Of a stretch of DNA of 64,000 bases, positions 46,046 through 54,164 are shown piece by piece. The translations under genes and the position numbers were made by a program. Under the pieces are notes generated by a model that was not told where the DNA came from, ran no database searches, and saw only the letters and a list, made by a program, of their open reading frames with translations. Position 1 is the first letter of the stretch. Each line of letters begins with the position of its first letter. Location: positions 38,628-102,627 of the forward strand of contig CALKNK010000029.1 of NCBI GenBank assembly GCA_938091165.1, given 5' to 3'. This DNA comes from an uncultured Ilumatobacter sp. GTDB taxonomy: Bacteria; Actinomycetota; Acidimicrobiia; Acidimicrobiales; Ilumatobacteraceae.

Positions 46046-46711
46046 CTAGACACGGTTGGCTTCTACAGCTTTGACCAGCCGAGCAAACACGGCGTCAGGA
46101 TGGCCCACACCATTGATGACCACCAGGCGATTCTGGTCGCTGTAGTGCTTGACCAATGGGAACGTCTGCTCCTCGTAGAGATCCAGACGCCGGTTGACCG
46201 AATCAGGAGTGTCGTCCTCACGCTGAAGTACGTCGCCGCCACACACATCACAAATCCACGGGCTCGGATCATTACCCGAGGCTGTGTAGTTGGTGCCACA
46301 GTCGCGGCAAACACGGCGCGCTGAAATACGTTCGAGCACGATCTCGCGTGGCACGTTCAGGTCGAGAACGACATCAATTGGGCGGCCTTGCTCGTCGGTG
46401 ATCCTGTCGAGTTCAATTGCCTGATCGAGTGTTCGCGGGAACCCGTCGAGGATGTAGCCCCGCTGGCTCGCGTCCGGAGCGTCGAGTCGTTCCCGCACAA
46501 TACCGATCATGATTTCATCACCAACTAGACCACCGGCGTCCATGACCTCTTTAGCCATGAGACCTAGCTCGGTTTCTTCGCGCACTGCGGCACGCAGCAT
46601 GTCGCCGGTCGAAATATGCGGAACGACGAAGTGGCGCGACAGACGAACACATTGAGTTCCCTTGCCGGCACCCTGACGGCCGAGAATGATGAGGCGCGCG
46701 CCCGGAATCAT
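46046..46711 (-). CDS. adk: Adenylate kinase
   Basis: A 221-residue enzyme interconverting AMP, ADP and ATP. It has the P-loop GRQGAGKG (11-18), STGDMLRAAVREETELG, LDGFPRTLDQA and DVVLDLNVPREIV. The long LID domain carries a four-Cys zinc site (CRDCGTNY...ICDVCGG). Spacing to secY is 10 bases. The next gene downstream is the DCC-type frame rather than map. Confidence 0.97.
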   Translation of the reverse strand: MIPGARLIILGRQGAGKGTQCVRLSRHFVVPHISTGDMLRAAVREETELGLMAKEVMDAGGLVGDEIMIGIVRERLDAPDASQRGYILDGFPRTLDQAIELDRITDEQGRPIDVVLDLNVPREIVLERISARRVCRDCGTNYTASGNDPSPWICDVCGGDVLQREDDTPDSVNRRLDLYEEQTFPLVKHYSDQNRLVVINGVGHPDAVFARLVKAVEANRV

Positions 46712-46721
46712 CTGGCGCCGC

Positions 46722-48050
46722 CTACTTCAAGAAGCCCTCGTAGTTGCGCAGCGTGAGTTGGCTGTCGATCTGACGCATCAGTTCGAGTGCGACGCCGACC
46801 GAGATGAGAACGCTGGTACCCGCGAAGCCGAAGGAGTTAATGTCAGCGGCGATCAGCAGCAGATACGGCATGATGGCGATGATGGCCACAAAGACAGCGC
46901 CTGGCAGCGTGATGCGGTTGACGGCCTTGCCGAGGTAGCGCTCAGTTTGCGGGCCAGGCCGGACGCCTGGGATGAAGCCGCCCTGTTTGCGCAGCTGATC
47001 CGCCTGACGAATGGGGTCGAAAGCAATCGAATTGTAGAAGTATGCGAACGCAATGATCATCAGCGCCAGGATCGTGATGTACACCATGTTCTGCGGGTTA
47101 ACGATGTACTCGTCGACGAAACTCTGGACGGCAGACCGCCAGCCGCCCTCGCTACTGCCTCCCAAAACATTCGACATGATCACCGGCAGGAGGAGGATTG
47201 ACGAGGCGAAGATGATCGGGATCACGCCTGACTGGTTGACTTTCAACGGAATGTAGGTGTTTTGTCCGCCCATCATGCGACGGCCGACCACACGTTTAGC
47301 AAACTGAACGGGAATACGCCGCTGCCCAAGTTCAACGAACACCACCGCCACGATGATCCCTAAGGTGAGCAACACCATCGCAACGAACCAGAACGTCTTG
47401 TTGAGCTGGAGGATGCCCCAAAAGCCACCCGGAAGCGAAGCAACAACAGAGGCGAAAATCACCATCGACATGCCGTTACCGATACCACGCTGGGAAATCA
47501 GCTCGCCCATCCACATCAGCACCGCCGTACCGGCGACCAGTGTTGGAATGATCAGGTATCCGCGTGGCCACACGCCATCGGGCAGCAGTGGCACAGTCGG
47601 TGCAGCACTCGCTGCAGAGAAAAAGGCTGTACCCCGACCTGTACCGAAGATGAACACGAGTCCGGTTGCTTGCAGCGTGGCAAGCGCGATCGTGACGTAG
47701 CGGGTGTATTGCGTGATTTTGCGCTGCCCGACTGCACCCTCTTGCTGGAGCTCCTCAAGCTTCGGGATAACAACGCCAAGGACCTGCATGATGATTGACG
47801 CAGTGATGTACGGCATGATGCCGAGCGCGAAGATCGAGAACGATTCAAAGGCTCCACCTGAAAATAGGTTGAGGAAACCGAGCGCTCCCTGCTGATTCGC
47901 AGACTCGCGGAGTTGCTCAATCGCAATGCCGTCTACGCCGGGAACGCGAATTGCCACACCAAGCCGGTAAATGACCACGATCATGATCACGAACAGCAGC
48001 TTGTTACGAAGATCCGGTATCTTGAAGATGTTCGCGAGATTCGAAATCAA
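46722..48050 (-). CDS. secY: Protein translocase subunit SecY
   Basis: A 442-residue ten-TM channel subunit of the Sec translocon. It has IPDLRNKLLFVIMIVVIYRLGVAIRVPG at the N-terminus, the plug and pore region GGAFESFSIFALGIMPYITASIIMQVL, WMGELISQRGIGNGMSMVIFASV, the ribosome-contact loop RRIPVQFAKRVVGRRMMGGQNTYIPLKVNQSGVIPIIFASS, and IRQADQLRKQGGFIPGVRPGPQTERYL. It lies 126 bases after rplO at the end of the spc-type cluster. Confidence 0.98.
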   Translation of the reverse strand: MISNLANIFKIPDLRNKLLFVIMIVVIYRLGVAIRVPGVDGIAIEQLRESANQQGALGFLNLFSGGAFESFSIFALGIMPYITASIIMQVLGVVIPKLEELQQEGAVGQRKITQYTRYVTIALATLQATGLVFIFGTGRGTAFFSAASAAPTVPLLPDGVWPRGYLIIPTLVAGTAVLMWMGELISQRGIGNGMSMVIFASVVASLPGGFWGILQLNKTFWFVAMVLLTLGIIVAVVFVELGQRRIPVQFAKRVVGRRMMGGQNTYIPLKVNQSGVIPIIFASSILLLPVIMSNVLGGSSEGGWRSAVQSFVDEYIVNPQNMVYITILALMIIAFAYFYNSIAFDPIRQADQLRKQGGFIPGVRPGPQTERYLGKAVNRITLPGAVFVAIIAIMPYLLLIAADINSFGFAGTSVLISVGVALELMRQIDSQLTLRNYEGFLK

Positions 48051-48176
48051 AGGAATCGGCTCCCTGTCGAGGCGTGATCGCCGTGTCGAGTGTGGTGGTC
48101 GCCCGGTTACCGCTGACCGTACCAGCGTGAGATTGTGCTCAGGCGGGCGCAGTCAAAGTCGAGCGAATCCGGGTGA

Positions 48177-48689
48177 TCATCGGTTGGCGAACTGGTTGCC
48201 CTGCACTGCAGGCCGGCCAGCCTTGCCCTCTTCCATAAATGGGAGCGTGATCAGCGTGACCGTGCCGCCAGCAGCCTCGATAGCCGAGATAGCAGCGGCC
48301 GATGCGCCGTGGGCGTGCACGTTGACCTTGGCCGTAATCTCGCCACGGGCAAGGATCTTGGCGAAGTCACCTTTGGTCAGTAGACCACTGGAAACCAGGT
48401 CGGCAAGCGTGATGTCGCTCTGCCCGAGCGACCCAGCGAGGTCATTGAGCGCATGGAGATTGATCGCCTGGTACTCAACGCGGAACGGGTTGTTGAACCC
48501 GCTGAGTTTCGGCACGCGCTGCTTGAGGGGAGTTTGACCGCCCTCGAAGCCGCGAGCAACGGTGTTGCGAGCGCGCTGGCCTTTGGAACCGCGACCGGCT
48601 GTCTTGCCGCCCTTGCCGCCGGTACCGCGTGCCTTGCGCTTTGCGCTTCTGTTCGACCCGAGTGCGGGTGCGAGGTCGTGAACCTTCAT
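48177..48689 (-). CDS. rplO: 50S ribosomal protein L15 (uL15)
   Basis: A 170-residue uL15. It has MKVHDLAPALGSNRSAKRKARGTGGKGGKTAGRGSKGQRARNTVARGFEGGQTPLKQRVPKLSGFNN, whose Gly/Lys/Arg-rich extension penetrates 23S rRNA. The C-terminal globular domain has KVNVHAHGASAAAISAIEAAGGTV. It is slightly longer than the usual 145-150 residues. It lies two bases after rpmD. Confidence 0.98.
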   Translation of the reverse strand: MKVHDLAPALGSNRSAKRKARGTGGKGGKTAGRGSKGQRARNTVARGFEGGQTPLKQRVPKLSGFNNPFRVEYQAINLHALNDLAGSLGQSDITLADLVSSGLLTKGDFAKILARGEITAKVNVHAHGASAAAISAIEAAGGTVTLITLPFMEEGKAGRPAVQGNQFANR

Positions 48690-48691
48690 GT

Positions 48692-48886
48692 TCAGCTCTC
48701 TTCCGTGACGTCTTCAGTAACGATGATGAGGTGCGGTACTCGGGCGATCATGCCTCGGATTTCCGGACGATCTGGAAGCGTGTTGGAGTTGCCGATCTTG
48801 CCCAAACCGAGCGCCCGTAGAGTGCCACGGTGCTTAGGCTTCGTGCCGATGGCCGACTTGATCTGCTTGACGTGGAGTTCGCTCAT
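48692..48886 (-). CDS. rpmD: 50S ribosomal protein L30 (uL30)
   Basis: A 64-residue uL30, with LHVKQIKSAIGTKPKHRGTLRALGLGKIGNSNTLPDRPEIRGMIARVPHLIIV, followed by a few acidic residues. Its start overlaps the rpsE stop by four bases. Confidence 0.97.
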   Translation of the reverse strand: MSELHVKQIKSAIGTKPKHRGTLRALGLGKIGNSNTLPDRPEIRGMIARVPHLIIVTEDVTEES

Positions 48887-49503
48887 GACCCAACTCCAGC
48901 GGCAGTTGGTGGTGCGTCAGCAGCGACAGGCTTCTTGTTGCGTTCGTTGTACGCATTGAGCAGACCTTTGGGGATGCACTCTTCGGGTGTTAAACCGCGC
49001 CGGGCCGCAATCTCGTCGGGGCGCTGCAGGGACTTGAGACCCTGAATCGTCGCCCGAGCTACGTTGATGTGGTTGGCCGAGCCGAGCGACTTCGACAGTA
49101 CGTCGTGCACTCCAGCTTCTTCGAGGATGACACGAGCAGCCCCACCGGCAATGACACCGGTACCAGCTGCGGCTGGCTTCATCATGACACGACCGCCGCC
49201 GGTGCTTCCGATGACTGGGTGGATGATGGTGGAGCCAGCCATCGGGACCTCAAAGAGGTTACGACGCGCCTCTTCGGTGCCCTTCTGAATTGCCAGCGGC
49301 ACTTCTTTGGCCTTTCCGTAGCCAAGGCCAACTTTGCCGTTGCCGTCACCAATCACCACAAGGGCAGTAAAAGAGAAACGGCGGCCGCCCTTAACGACCT
49401 TGGCGACGCGATTAATGGTGATGACGCGAGACTCGCGCAGGCCATCGGGGTCCTCGCGGCGGTTATCGCCACGACCATCACGGTTGTTGTTTCCAAATGC
49501 CAT
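48883..49503 (-). CDS. rpsE: 30S ribosomal protein S5 (uS5)
   Basis: A 206-residue uS5 that helps decoding fidelity. The N-terminal double-stranded-RNA-binding fold has ESRVITINRVAKVVKGGRRFSFTALVVIGDGNGKVGLGYGKAKEVPLAIQKGTEEARRNL, and the C-terminal domain has GTGVIAGGAARVILEEAGVHDVLSKSLGSANHINVARATIQGLKSL. A short Ala/Pro tail follows. It abuts rplR (start and stop share position 49503). Confidence 0.98.
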   Translation of the reverse strand: MAFGNNNRDGRGDNRREDPDGLRESRVITINRVAKVVKGGRRFSFTALVVIGDGNGKVGLGYGKAKEVPLAIQKGTEEARRNLFEVPMAGSTIIHPVIGSTGGGRVMMKPAAAGTGVIAGGAARVILEEAGVHDVLSKSLGSANHINVARATIQGLKSLQRPDEIAARRGLTPEECIPKGLLNAYNERNKKPVAADAPPTAAGVGS

Positions 49504-49868
49504 CAGAACTCCAGTCCTGCTTCACGTGCGGCGGATGCGACGGCTGCGATGCGGCCGTGAAAGGCGAAACCGCCACGGTCGAAGACGACCATGTCGATGC
49601 CTGCGGCCTTGGCGCGCTCGCCGATGAGCTCACCGACCTTGGTCGCTGCTTCGACACTTGCCCCCGAAGCAGAACGCATGTCAGATTCGGTAGTCGAGGC
49701 AGCTGCCAGCGTGGTGCCGGCATCGTCATTGATGACCTGCACCGAGATGTGCTTGTTAGAGCGGAACACTGCCAAACGAGGGCGTGCGGCCGTGCCGTGG
49801 ACTTTCTTGCGGACCCGACGGTGGCGGCGGATGCGCCCCTGGCGGCGTTGCTGTGCGATCTTCGTCAT
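49503..49868 (-). CDS. rplR: 50S ribosomal protein L18 (uL18)
   Basis: A 121-residue 5S-rRNA-binding uL18. It has RRHRRVRKKVHGTAARPRLAVFRSNKHISVQVINDDAGTTLAAASTTE and ends AKAAGIDMVVFDRGGFAFHGRIAAVASAAREAGLEF. It lies two bases after rplF. Confidence 0.98.
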   Translation of the reverse strand: MTKIAQQRRQGRIRRHRRVRKKVHGTAARPRLAVFRSNKHISVQVINDDAGTTLAAASTTESDMRSASGASVEAATKVGELIGERAKAAGIDMVVFDRGGFAFHGRIAAVASAAREAGLEF

Positions 49869-49870
49869 GA

Positions 49871-50410
49871 CTACTTCTTTCCGGCCTTGCCGGCCTTGCG
49901 CACGACGCGCTCACCGAGATACCGAACGCCCTTGCCCTTGTATGGCTCTGGCTTGCGGATGCTACGAATGTCGGCGGCGACTTGGCCGACGACCTCTTTG
50001 TCGATTCCCTTCACGATGACTTGCGTCTGTGCAGGGATGTCAAAGGTGATGCCGTCCGGCGCCTTCACGTCAACCGTGTGGCTGAAGCCAAGGCTCAGAC
50101 GAATGTCTTTGCCCTGCGCTTCTGCTCGGTAACCAACGCCCACAATCTGAAGTTCCTTCGTGAAACCCTCGGTGACGCCGATGACCATGTTGTTGACGAG
50201 GCTGCGAGTGAGACCGTGCATGGCCTTCGTCTTGTTCTCATCGTTCGGGCGCTCGCACGTGAGCGTGTCACCCTCCTGAGAGACTGTGATGTTGCCAGGG
50301 ATTGCTCGAGCGAGCTCACCCTTGGGACCCTTGACCGTGATGCGGCCTGCGGCGACAGTGACATCGACGCCTGCCGGGACGGTGATAGTGGCTTTGCCAA
50401 TACGAGACAT
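49871..50410 (-). CDS. rplF: 50S ribosomal protein L6 (uL6)
   Basis: A 179-residue uL6 with two tandem similar domains, located near the factor-binding site. It has MSRIGKATITVPAGVDVTVAAGRITVKGPKGEL at the start, TRSLVNNMVIGVTEGFTKELQIVGVGYRAEAQGKDIRLSLGFSH in the middle, and RSIRKPEPYKGKGVRYLGERVVRKAGKAGKK at the end. Confidence 0.98.
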   Translation of the reverse strand: MSRIGKATITVPAGVDVTVAAGRITVKGPKGELARAIPGNITVSQEGDTLTCERPNDENKTKAMHGLTRSLVNNMVIGVTEGFTKELQIVGVGYRAEAQGKDIRLSLGFSHTVDVKAPDGITFDIPAQTQVIVKGIDKEVVGQVAADIRSIRKPEPYKGKGVRYLGERVVRKAGKAGKK

Positions 50411-50433
50411 GTGTTGCTCCTACTTTCCCGGGT

Positions 50434-50835
50434 TCACCAGACGTAGCAGAGGACTTCGCCGCCGACCTTACGCTTGCGCGCTTCACGGTCGGTCATGAGC
50501 CCTTGGCTGGTGGACAGGACAGCGACACCCAGGCCACCAAGCACGCGAGGTACGTCGGTAGAGCCGCGATACACGCGGAGCCCAGGAGTCGAAATACGAC
50601 GCAAGCCCATGATCGTGCGATCACGTTCTTCGCTGTACTTCATGTGGATGGTGAGCACTTCGCCGACACCACGGGGCGCGGGCGCCGTTTTGTAGTCGGT
50701 GATGTAACCCTCACTTTTGAGAACTGCAGCGAGAGCAACCTTCTGTTTCGATGACGGCATGGGAACCTCGTCGTGCTTTGCGGTGTTCGCGTTACGAACA
50801 CGAGTCAGCATGTCTGCGATGGGATCTGTCAGCAT
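50434..50835 (-). CDS. rpsH: 30S ribosomal protein S8 (uS8)
   Basis: A 133-residue uS8, a primary 16S binder and, in other bacteria, a repressor of this operon. It has TDPIADMLTRVRNANTAKHDEVPMPSSKQKVALAAVLKSEGYI, GLRRISTPGLRVYRG and VLSTSQGLMTDREARKRKVGGEVLCYVW. It starts 10 bases after rpsN. Confidence 0.98.
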   Translation of the reverse strand: MLTDPIADMLTRVRNANTAKHDEVPMPSSKQKVALAAVLKSEGYITDYKTAPAPRGVGEVLTIHMKYSEERDRTIMGLRRISTPGLRVYRGSTDVPRVLGGLGVAVLSTSQGLMTDREARKRKVGGEVLCYVW

Positions 50836-50845
50836 GGGGTGCTCC

Positions 50846-51031
50846 TCACCAGCTCGACTTCGTCAGGCCAGGGATCTCGCCAGCGTGTGCGAGCTCTCGC
50901 AGACACACACGGCAGAGGCCGAACTTGCGATAAACGGAACGGGCACGACCGCAGCGCTTGCAGCGGGAATAGGCACGAACCTTGAACTTCGGCTTTGCGT
51001 TTGCTTTGTTAATCAGTGCTTTTTTGGCCAT
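50846..51031 (-). CDS. rpsN: 30S ribosomal protein S14 type Z (uS14)
   Basis: A 61-residue zinc-binding uS14. It starts MAKKALINKANAKPKFKVRAYSRC and has the two CxxC pairs C24-C27 and C40-C43 (RCKRCG...LCRVCLREL), ending in GEIPGLTKSSW. This is the short zinc form, which many actinobacteria duplicate with a zinc-free one; only this copy is seen here. Confidence 0.98.
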   Translation of the reverse strand: MAKKALINKANAKPKFKVRAYSRCKRCGRARSVYRKFGLCRVCLRELAHAGEIPGLTKSSW

Positions 51032-51039
51032 GGTTTAGC

Positions 51040-51669
51040 TCACTTGCTCTTCTGGCCGCCATAAGCGGGGCCCTTGCGACGCTTCTTGCGTGGCTCGTTG
51101 TCGGCGTCGGCGCCCTTCTTAAAAGGGAAGCCATACGCCTCGAGCAACGCCTTACCGGCGTCGTTGCTCTTGGCGGTCGTGACGATGGTGATGTCCATGC
51201 CACGCGGATGATCGGCGCTGTCGGGATCAATCTCGGCGAACATGGTTTGCTCGGTAAGACCAAACGTGTAATTGCCGTTGCCGTCCCAGCTGTGTGCCGG
51301 CAGGCCGCGGAAGTCACGGATACGAGGAATTGCCACCGAGATAAGGCGGTCGAGGAACTCCCACATCCGATCGCCGCGAAGGGTGACCTTTGTGCCAATG
51401 GCCTGCCCCTCACGGAGCTTGAAATTGGCAATCGACTTACTCGCTTTTGTAATAATCGGCTTTTGGCCAGAGATCACGGTGAGGTCGGCAACTGCGGCTT
51501 CGATCAACGATGGCTGGCCAGCAGCGCGACCGACACCCATGTTGATGACAATCTTCTCGAGACGGGGGATGTCCATCACGTTCTTGATTCCCAGGCCCTC
51601 CTTGAGAGCCGCAGCAATCTCCTCGTTATAACGCATCTTCAGCCGGGGCACTTCAGTTGTCTCAGCCAT
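51040..51669 (-). CDS. rplE: 50S ribosomal protein L5 (uL5)
   Basis: A 209-residue 5S-rRNA-binding uL5. It has PRLKMRYNEEIAAALKEGLGIKNVMDIPRLEKIVINMGVG, GQKPIITKASKSIANFKLREGQAIGTKVTLRGDRMWEFLDRLI and IRDFRGLPAHSWDGNGNYTFGLTEQTMFAEID. A short basic tail (KKGADADNEPRKKRRKG) extends beyond the typical 180 residues. It abuts rplX. Confidence 0.98.
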   Translation of the reverse strand: MAETTEVPRLKMRYNEEIAAALKEGLGIKNVMDIPRLEKIVINMGVGRAAGQPSLIEAAVADLTVISGQKPIITKASKSIANFKLREGQAIGTKVTLRGDRMWEFLDRLISVAIPRIRDFRGLPAHSWDGNGNYTFGLTEQTMFAEIDPDSADHPRGMDITIVTTAKSNDAGKALLEAYGFPFKKGADADNEPRKKRRKGPAYGGQKSK

Positions 51670-51974
51670 CAGACTTCGTCTCCACTCGGACGGGCGATGC
51701 GCACTTTGGTGCCATCGTCTTTTACTTTGTAACCAAGCCGCACCGTTTGACCGCCGTGCACGAACATCACGTTGGAGGCGTCGAAGGGAAGGTCTTTTTC
51801 GATGATGCCGCCTTGCTCGTTTGCACGGCTTGGCTTGCTGTGCTTCGATGCCGTATTCACGCCGTGCACGATGATCTTGTTGGACTTCGGGAAGACCCGG
51901 TCAACCTCGCCCTGCTTGCCTTTATCTTTGCCGGTGACAACCTCAACGGTGTCGCCCTTGCGGAGTTTCATCAC
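51669..51974 (-). CDS. rplX: 50S ribosomal protein L24 (uL24)
   Basis: A 101-residue KOW-domain uL24, an assembly initiator. It has KLRKGDTVEVVTGKDKGKQGEVDRVFPKSNKIIVHGVNTASKHSKPSRANEQGGIIEKDLPFDASNVMFV. It overlaps the rplN stop by four bases. Confidence 0.97.
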   Translation of the reverse strand: MMKLRKGDTVEVVTGKDKGKQGEVDRVFPKSNKIIVHGVNTASKHSKPSRANEQGGIIEKDLPFDASNVMFVHGGQTVRLGYKVKDDGTKVRIARPSGDEV

Positions 51975-52339
51975 AACACCTCCGGTGCGAGTGAGACGAT
52001 GCGCATGAATTTGCGGTCACGCAATTCGCGGCCAACTGGGCCGAAGATACGAGTGCCACGCGGTGTCATGTCATCTTTGATCAGAACCGCAGCGTTCTCG
52101 TCGAAACGGATATAGCTTCCATCTGGACGACGCTTTTCTTTTTTAGTCCGGACGACGACGCACTTGACGACTTCGCCCTTCTTGACAGCAGCGCCCGGCA
52201 TTGCGTCCTTGACCGTGGCGACGAACACGTCGCCGATCGACGCATAGCGACGGCGAGTACCGCCGAGGACCTTGATGCAGAGAACTTCTTTGGCACCGCT
52301 GTTGTCGGCCACGCGGAGCCGGGATTCCTGTTGAATCAT
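51971..52339 (-). CDS. rplN: 50S ribosomal protein L14 (uL14)
   Basis: A 122-residue uL14 at the subunit interface. It has MIQQESRLRVADNSGAKEVLCIKVLGGTRRRYASIGDVFVATVKDAMPGAAVKKGEVVKCVVVRTKKEKRRPDGSYIRFDENAAVLI, ending ELRDRKFMRIVSLAPEVL. It is conserved throughout, and overlaps the end of rpsQ by four bases. Confidence 0.98.
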   Translation of the reverse strand: MIQQESRLRVADNSGAKEVLCIKVLGGTRRRYASIGDVFVATVKDAMPGAAVKKGEVVKCVVVRTKKEKRRPDGSYIRFDENAAVLIKDDMTPRGTRIFGPVGRELRDRKFMRIVSLAPEVL

Positions 52340-52623
52340 TTTGCACGCTCCAACACATCGGTGACGCGCCAGCGCTTCTTCTTGCTGAGGGCGCGGGTTT
52401 CCATGATGCGGACCTTGTCGCCAATATTGACGTCGTTGGTCTCGTCATGGGCATACAACTTGGTGGTCTGAAGGATCATCTTGTTGTACTTGGCGTGCGG
52501 AACACGACTGACAACTGCCACTACTGCAGTTTTGTCCATCTTGTTCGACACCACGGTGCCTTCGCGCACTTTGCGGGCGCTTCGATCGGCATCCACTTCG
52601 GTTGTTGTTGTTTCGTCAGCCAT
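52336..52623 (-). CDS. rpsQ: 30S ribosomal protein S17 (uS17)
   Basis: A 95-residue uS17 of OB fold. After a short acidic start, ARKVREGTVVSNKMDKTAVVAVVSRVPHAKYNKMILQTTKLYAHDETNDVNIGDKVRIMETRALSKKKRWRVTDVLERAK matches the family. It lies two bases after rpmC. Confidence 0.97.
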   Translation of the reverse strand: MADETTTTEVDADRSARKVREGTVVSNKMDKTAVVAVVSRVPHAKYNKMILQTTKLYAHDETNDVNIGDKVRIMETRALSKKKRWRVTDVLERAK

Positions 52624-52625
52624 GC

Positions 52626-52841
52626 TCAGTTCCCTGCCTCGGCCGCTGCGATTTCTTTCGAGCGGATCAGCGTGTTTATGCGGGCGATCTGCTTGCGAAC
52701 CTTGCCCATTTCGGCGGTGTTCTCAAGCTGACCAGTTGCGTTGCGGAAGCGGAGGTTTAGGGCTTCCTGCTTGGTGGCGGCGAGTTCCTCGATGAGTTCG
52801 CCCATCGACAACTCCGCCAGATCATTCTTCTTGCCGGCCAT
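52626..52841 (-). CDS. rpmC: 50S ribosomal protein L29 (uL29)
   Basis: A 71-residue two-helix uL29 at the exit tunnel. It has LAELSMGELIEELAATKQEALNLRFRNATGQLENTAEMGKVRKQIARINTLIRSKE. Its ATG abuts the end of rplP, sharing position 52841. Confidence 0.97.
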   Translation of the reverse strand: MAGKKNDLAELSMGELIEELAATKQEALNLRFRNATGQLENTAEMGKVRKQIARINTLIRSKEIAAAEAGN

Positions 52842-53257
52842 CAGATCGGCTCCTCACGGGTGATAATTCTGCACGCAATAGGCAGTTTCTGAATCGCCTT
52901 GTTGAGAGCCAACTTGGCGGTCTCTTCGTCCGGGTAGGACAGTTCAAACATTGTGCGACCGGGCTTCACAACAGCTACCCAAAACTCAGGGTTGCCCTTG
53001 CCAGAACCCATTCGGGTCTCAGCGGGCTTCTTCGTGACCGGCTTATCCGGAAAGATATTGATCCAGACTTTGCCGCCGCGCTTGATAGCGCGGGTCATAG
53101 CAATACGAGAGGCCTCGATTTGACGGGCGGTGATCCAACCCGGCTCGAGCGCCTGAATTCCGTATTCACCGAAGTGCAATCCCGATCCACCTTTGGTGAG
53201 ACCCTTAGTGCGGCCTCTTTGGTGCTTGCGGTGTGCGACCTTGCGGGGCATCAACAT
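52841..53257 (-). CDS. rplP: 50S ribosomal protein L16 (uL16)
   Basis: A 138-residue uL16 near the A-site tRNA elbow. It starts MLMPRKVAHRKHQRGRTKGLTKGG and has FGEYGIQALEPGWITARQIEASRIAMTRAIKRGGKVWINIFPDKPVTKKPAETRMGSGKG, where the Arg of the PxRMGSGKG loop is the hydroxylated one in other bacteria. ATG 53257 with GGGAG upstream was chosen over the longer frame that enters rpsC. Confidence 0.98.
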   Translation of the reverse strand: MLMPRKVAHRKHQRGRTKGLTKGGSGLHFGEYGIQALEPGWITARQIEASRIAMTRAIKRGGKVWINIFPDKPVTKKPAETRMGSGKGNPEFWVAVVKPGRTMFELSYPDEETAKLALNKAIQKLPIACRIITREEPI

Positions 53258-53273
53258 GGTGCTGCTCCCTTCC

Positions 53274-54164
53274 TCAATCTGAGCCGCGCATACGCGGCCC
53301 TTCGTTGGTCTCGCCGGCGGCCGTGCGCTGAGCGATGGCTTCTTCTTCATCGAGCAACTTCTCGAGCTCTGGATCAGCTTCCTTGACCAGCGGCTGTGCC
53401 TCTAGAGCAGGAGTGGCCGTTTCGCCCTTGGGCCCAGCGGAGCTGACAACCTTGCGTTGAAGAAGTGCTGGTCCTGAAGTCTCACCGACGGCCATCGCGG
53501 CTTCGCGTTGGATTTTGTCGTCGTTGGTCAACTTGTACGGCGTGATGTCACCCTTATAGATCCACACTTTGACCCCAACTCGACCGGAGGTGGTCTTGGC
53601 TTCACGCATGCCGTAATCAATGTCGGCACGGAGCGTGTGCAGGGGCACACGACCTTCGCGGTACCACTCGGTGCGGCTCATCTCGGCACCGCCGAGACGA
53701 CCCGAACACTGAACACGAATTCCCAGGGCCCCGGCGCGTTGTGCATTCTGCACAGCACGCTTCATGGCCCGCCGGAAAGCGATGCGGTTGACCAGCTGAT
53801 CGGCAACGCCTTGTGCGATGAGTGCGGCATCGAGTTCGGGATTCTTGATCTCGACGATGTTGAGCTGGATCTTGCCGTTGCCTGTAATCTTCGTGATCAT
53901 CTGGCGGAGCTCATCCGCCTGGGCGCCACGACGACCGATCACGATGCCAGGACGAGCAGTGTGCACGTCAACACGGAGCTTGTCACGAGTGCGCTCGATC
54001 TCAATACGGCTGATTGCTGCCGACTCAAGGAGTGTCATGATCTCTTGGCGGATGGTCCAGTCCTCGGTGAGGTACTGCTTGTACTCACGCTCACTGAACC
54101 AACGTGACTTCCAGTCGGTGGTGACTCCGAGACGGAATCCGTACGGATTGATCTTCTGACCCAT
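53274..54164 (-). CDS. rpsC: 30S ribosomal protein S3 (uS3), long C-terminus
   Basis: A 296-residue uS3. It has MGQKINPYGFRLGVTTDWKSRWF, the KH domain around RTRDKLRVDVHTARPGIVIGRRGAQADELR, and the S3-C domain ending DIDYGMREAKTTSGRVGVKVWIYKGDI. About 75 residues beyond the usual end form an acidic, low-complexity tail (ALEAQPLVKEADPELEKLLDEEEAIA). It abuts rplV (shares position 54164). Confidence 0.97.
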   Translation of the reverse strand: MGQKINPYGFRLGVTTDWKSRWFSEREYKQYLTEDWTIRQEIMTLLESAAISRIEIERTRDKLRVDVHTARPGIVIGRRGAQADELRQMITKITGNGKIQLNIVEIKNPELDAALIAQGVADQLVNRIAFRRAMKRAVQNAQRAGALGIRVQCSGRLGGAEMSRTEWYREGRVPLHTLRADIDYGMREAKTTSGRVGVKVWIYKGDITPYKLTNDDKIQREAAMAVGETSGPALLQRKVVSSAGPKGETATPALEAQPLVKEADPELEKLLDEEEAIAQRTAAGETNEGPRMRGSD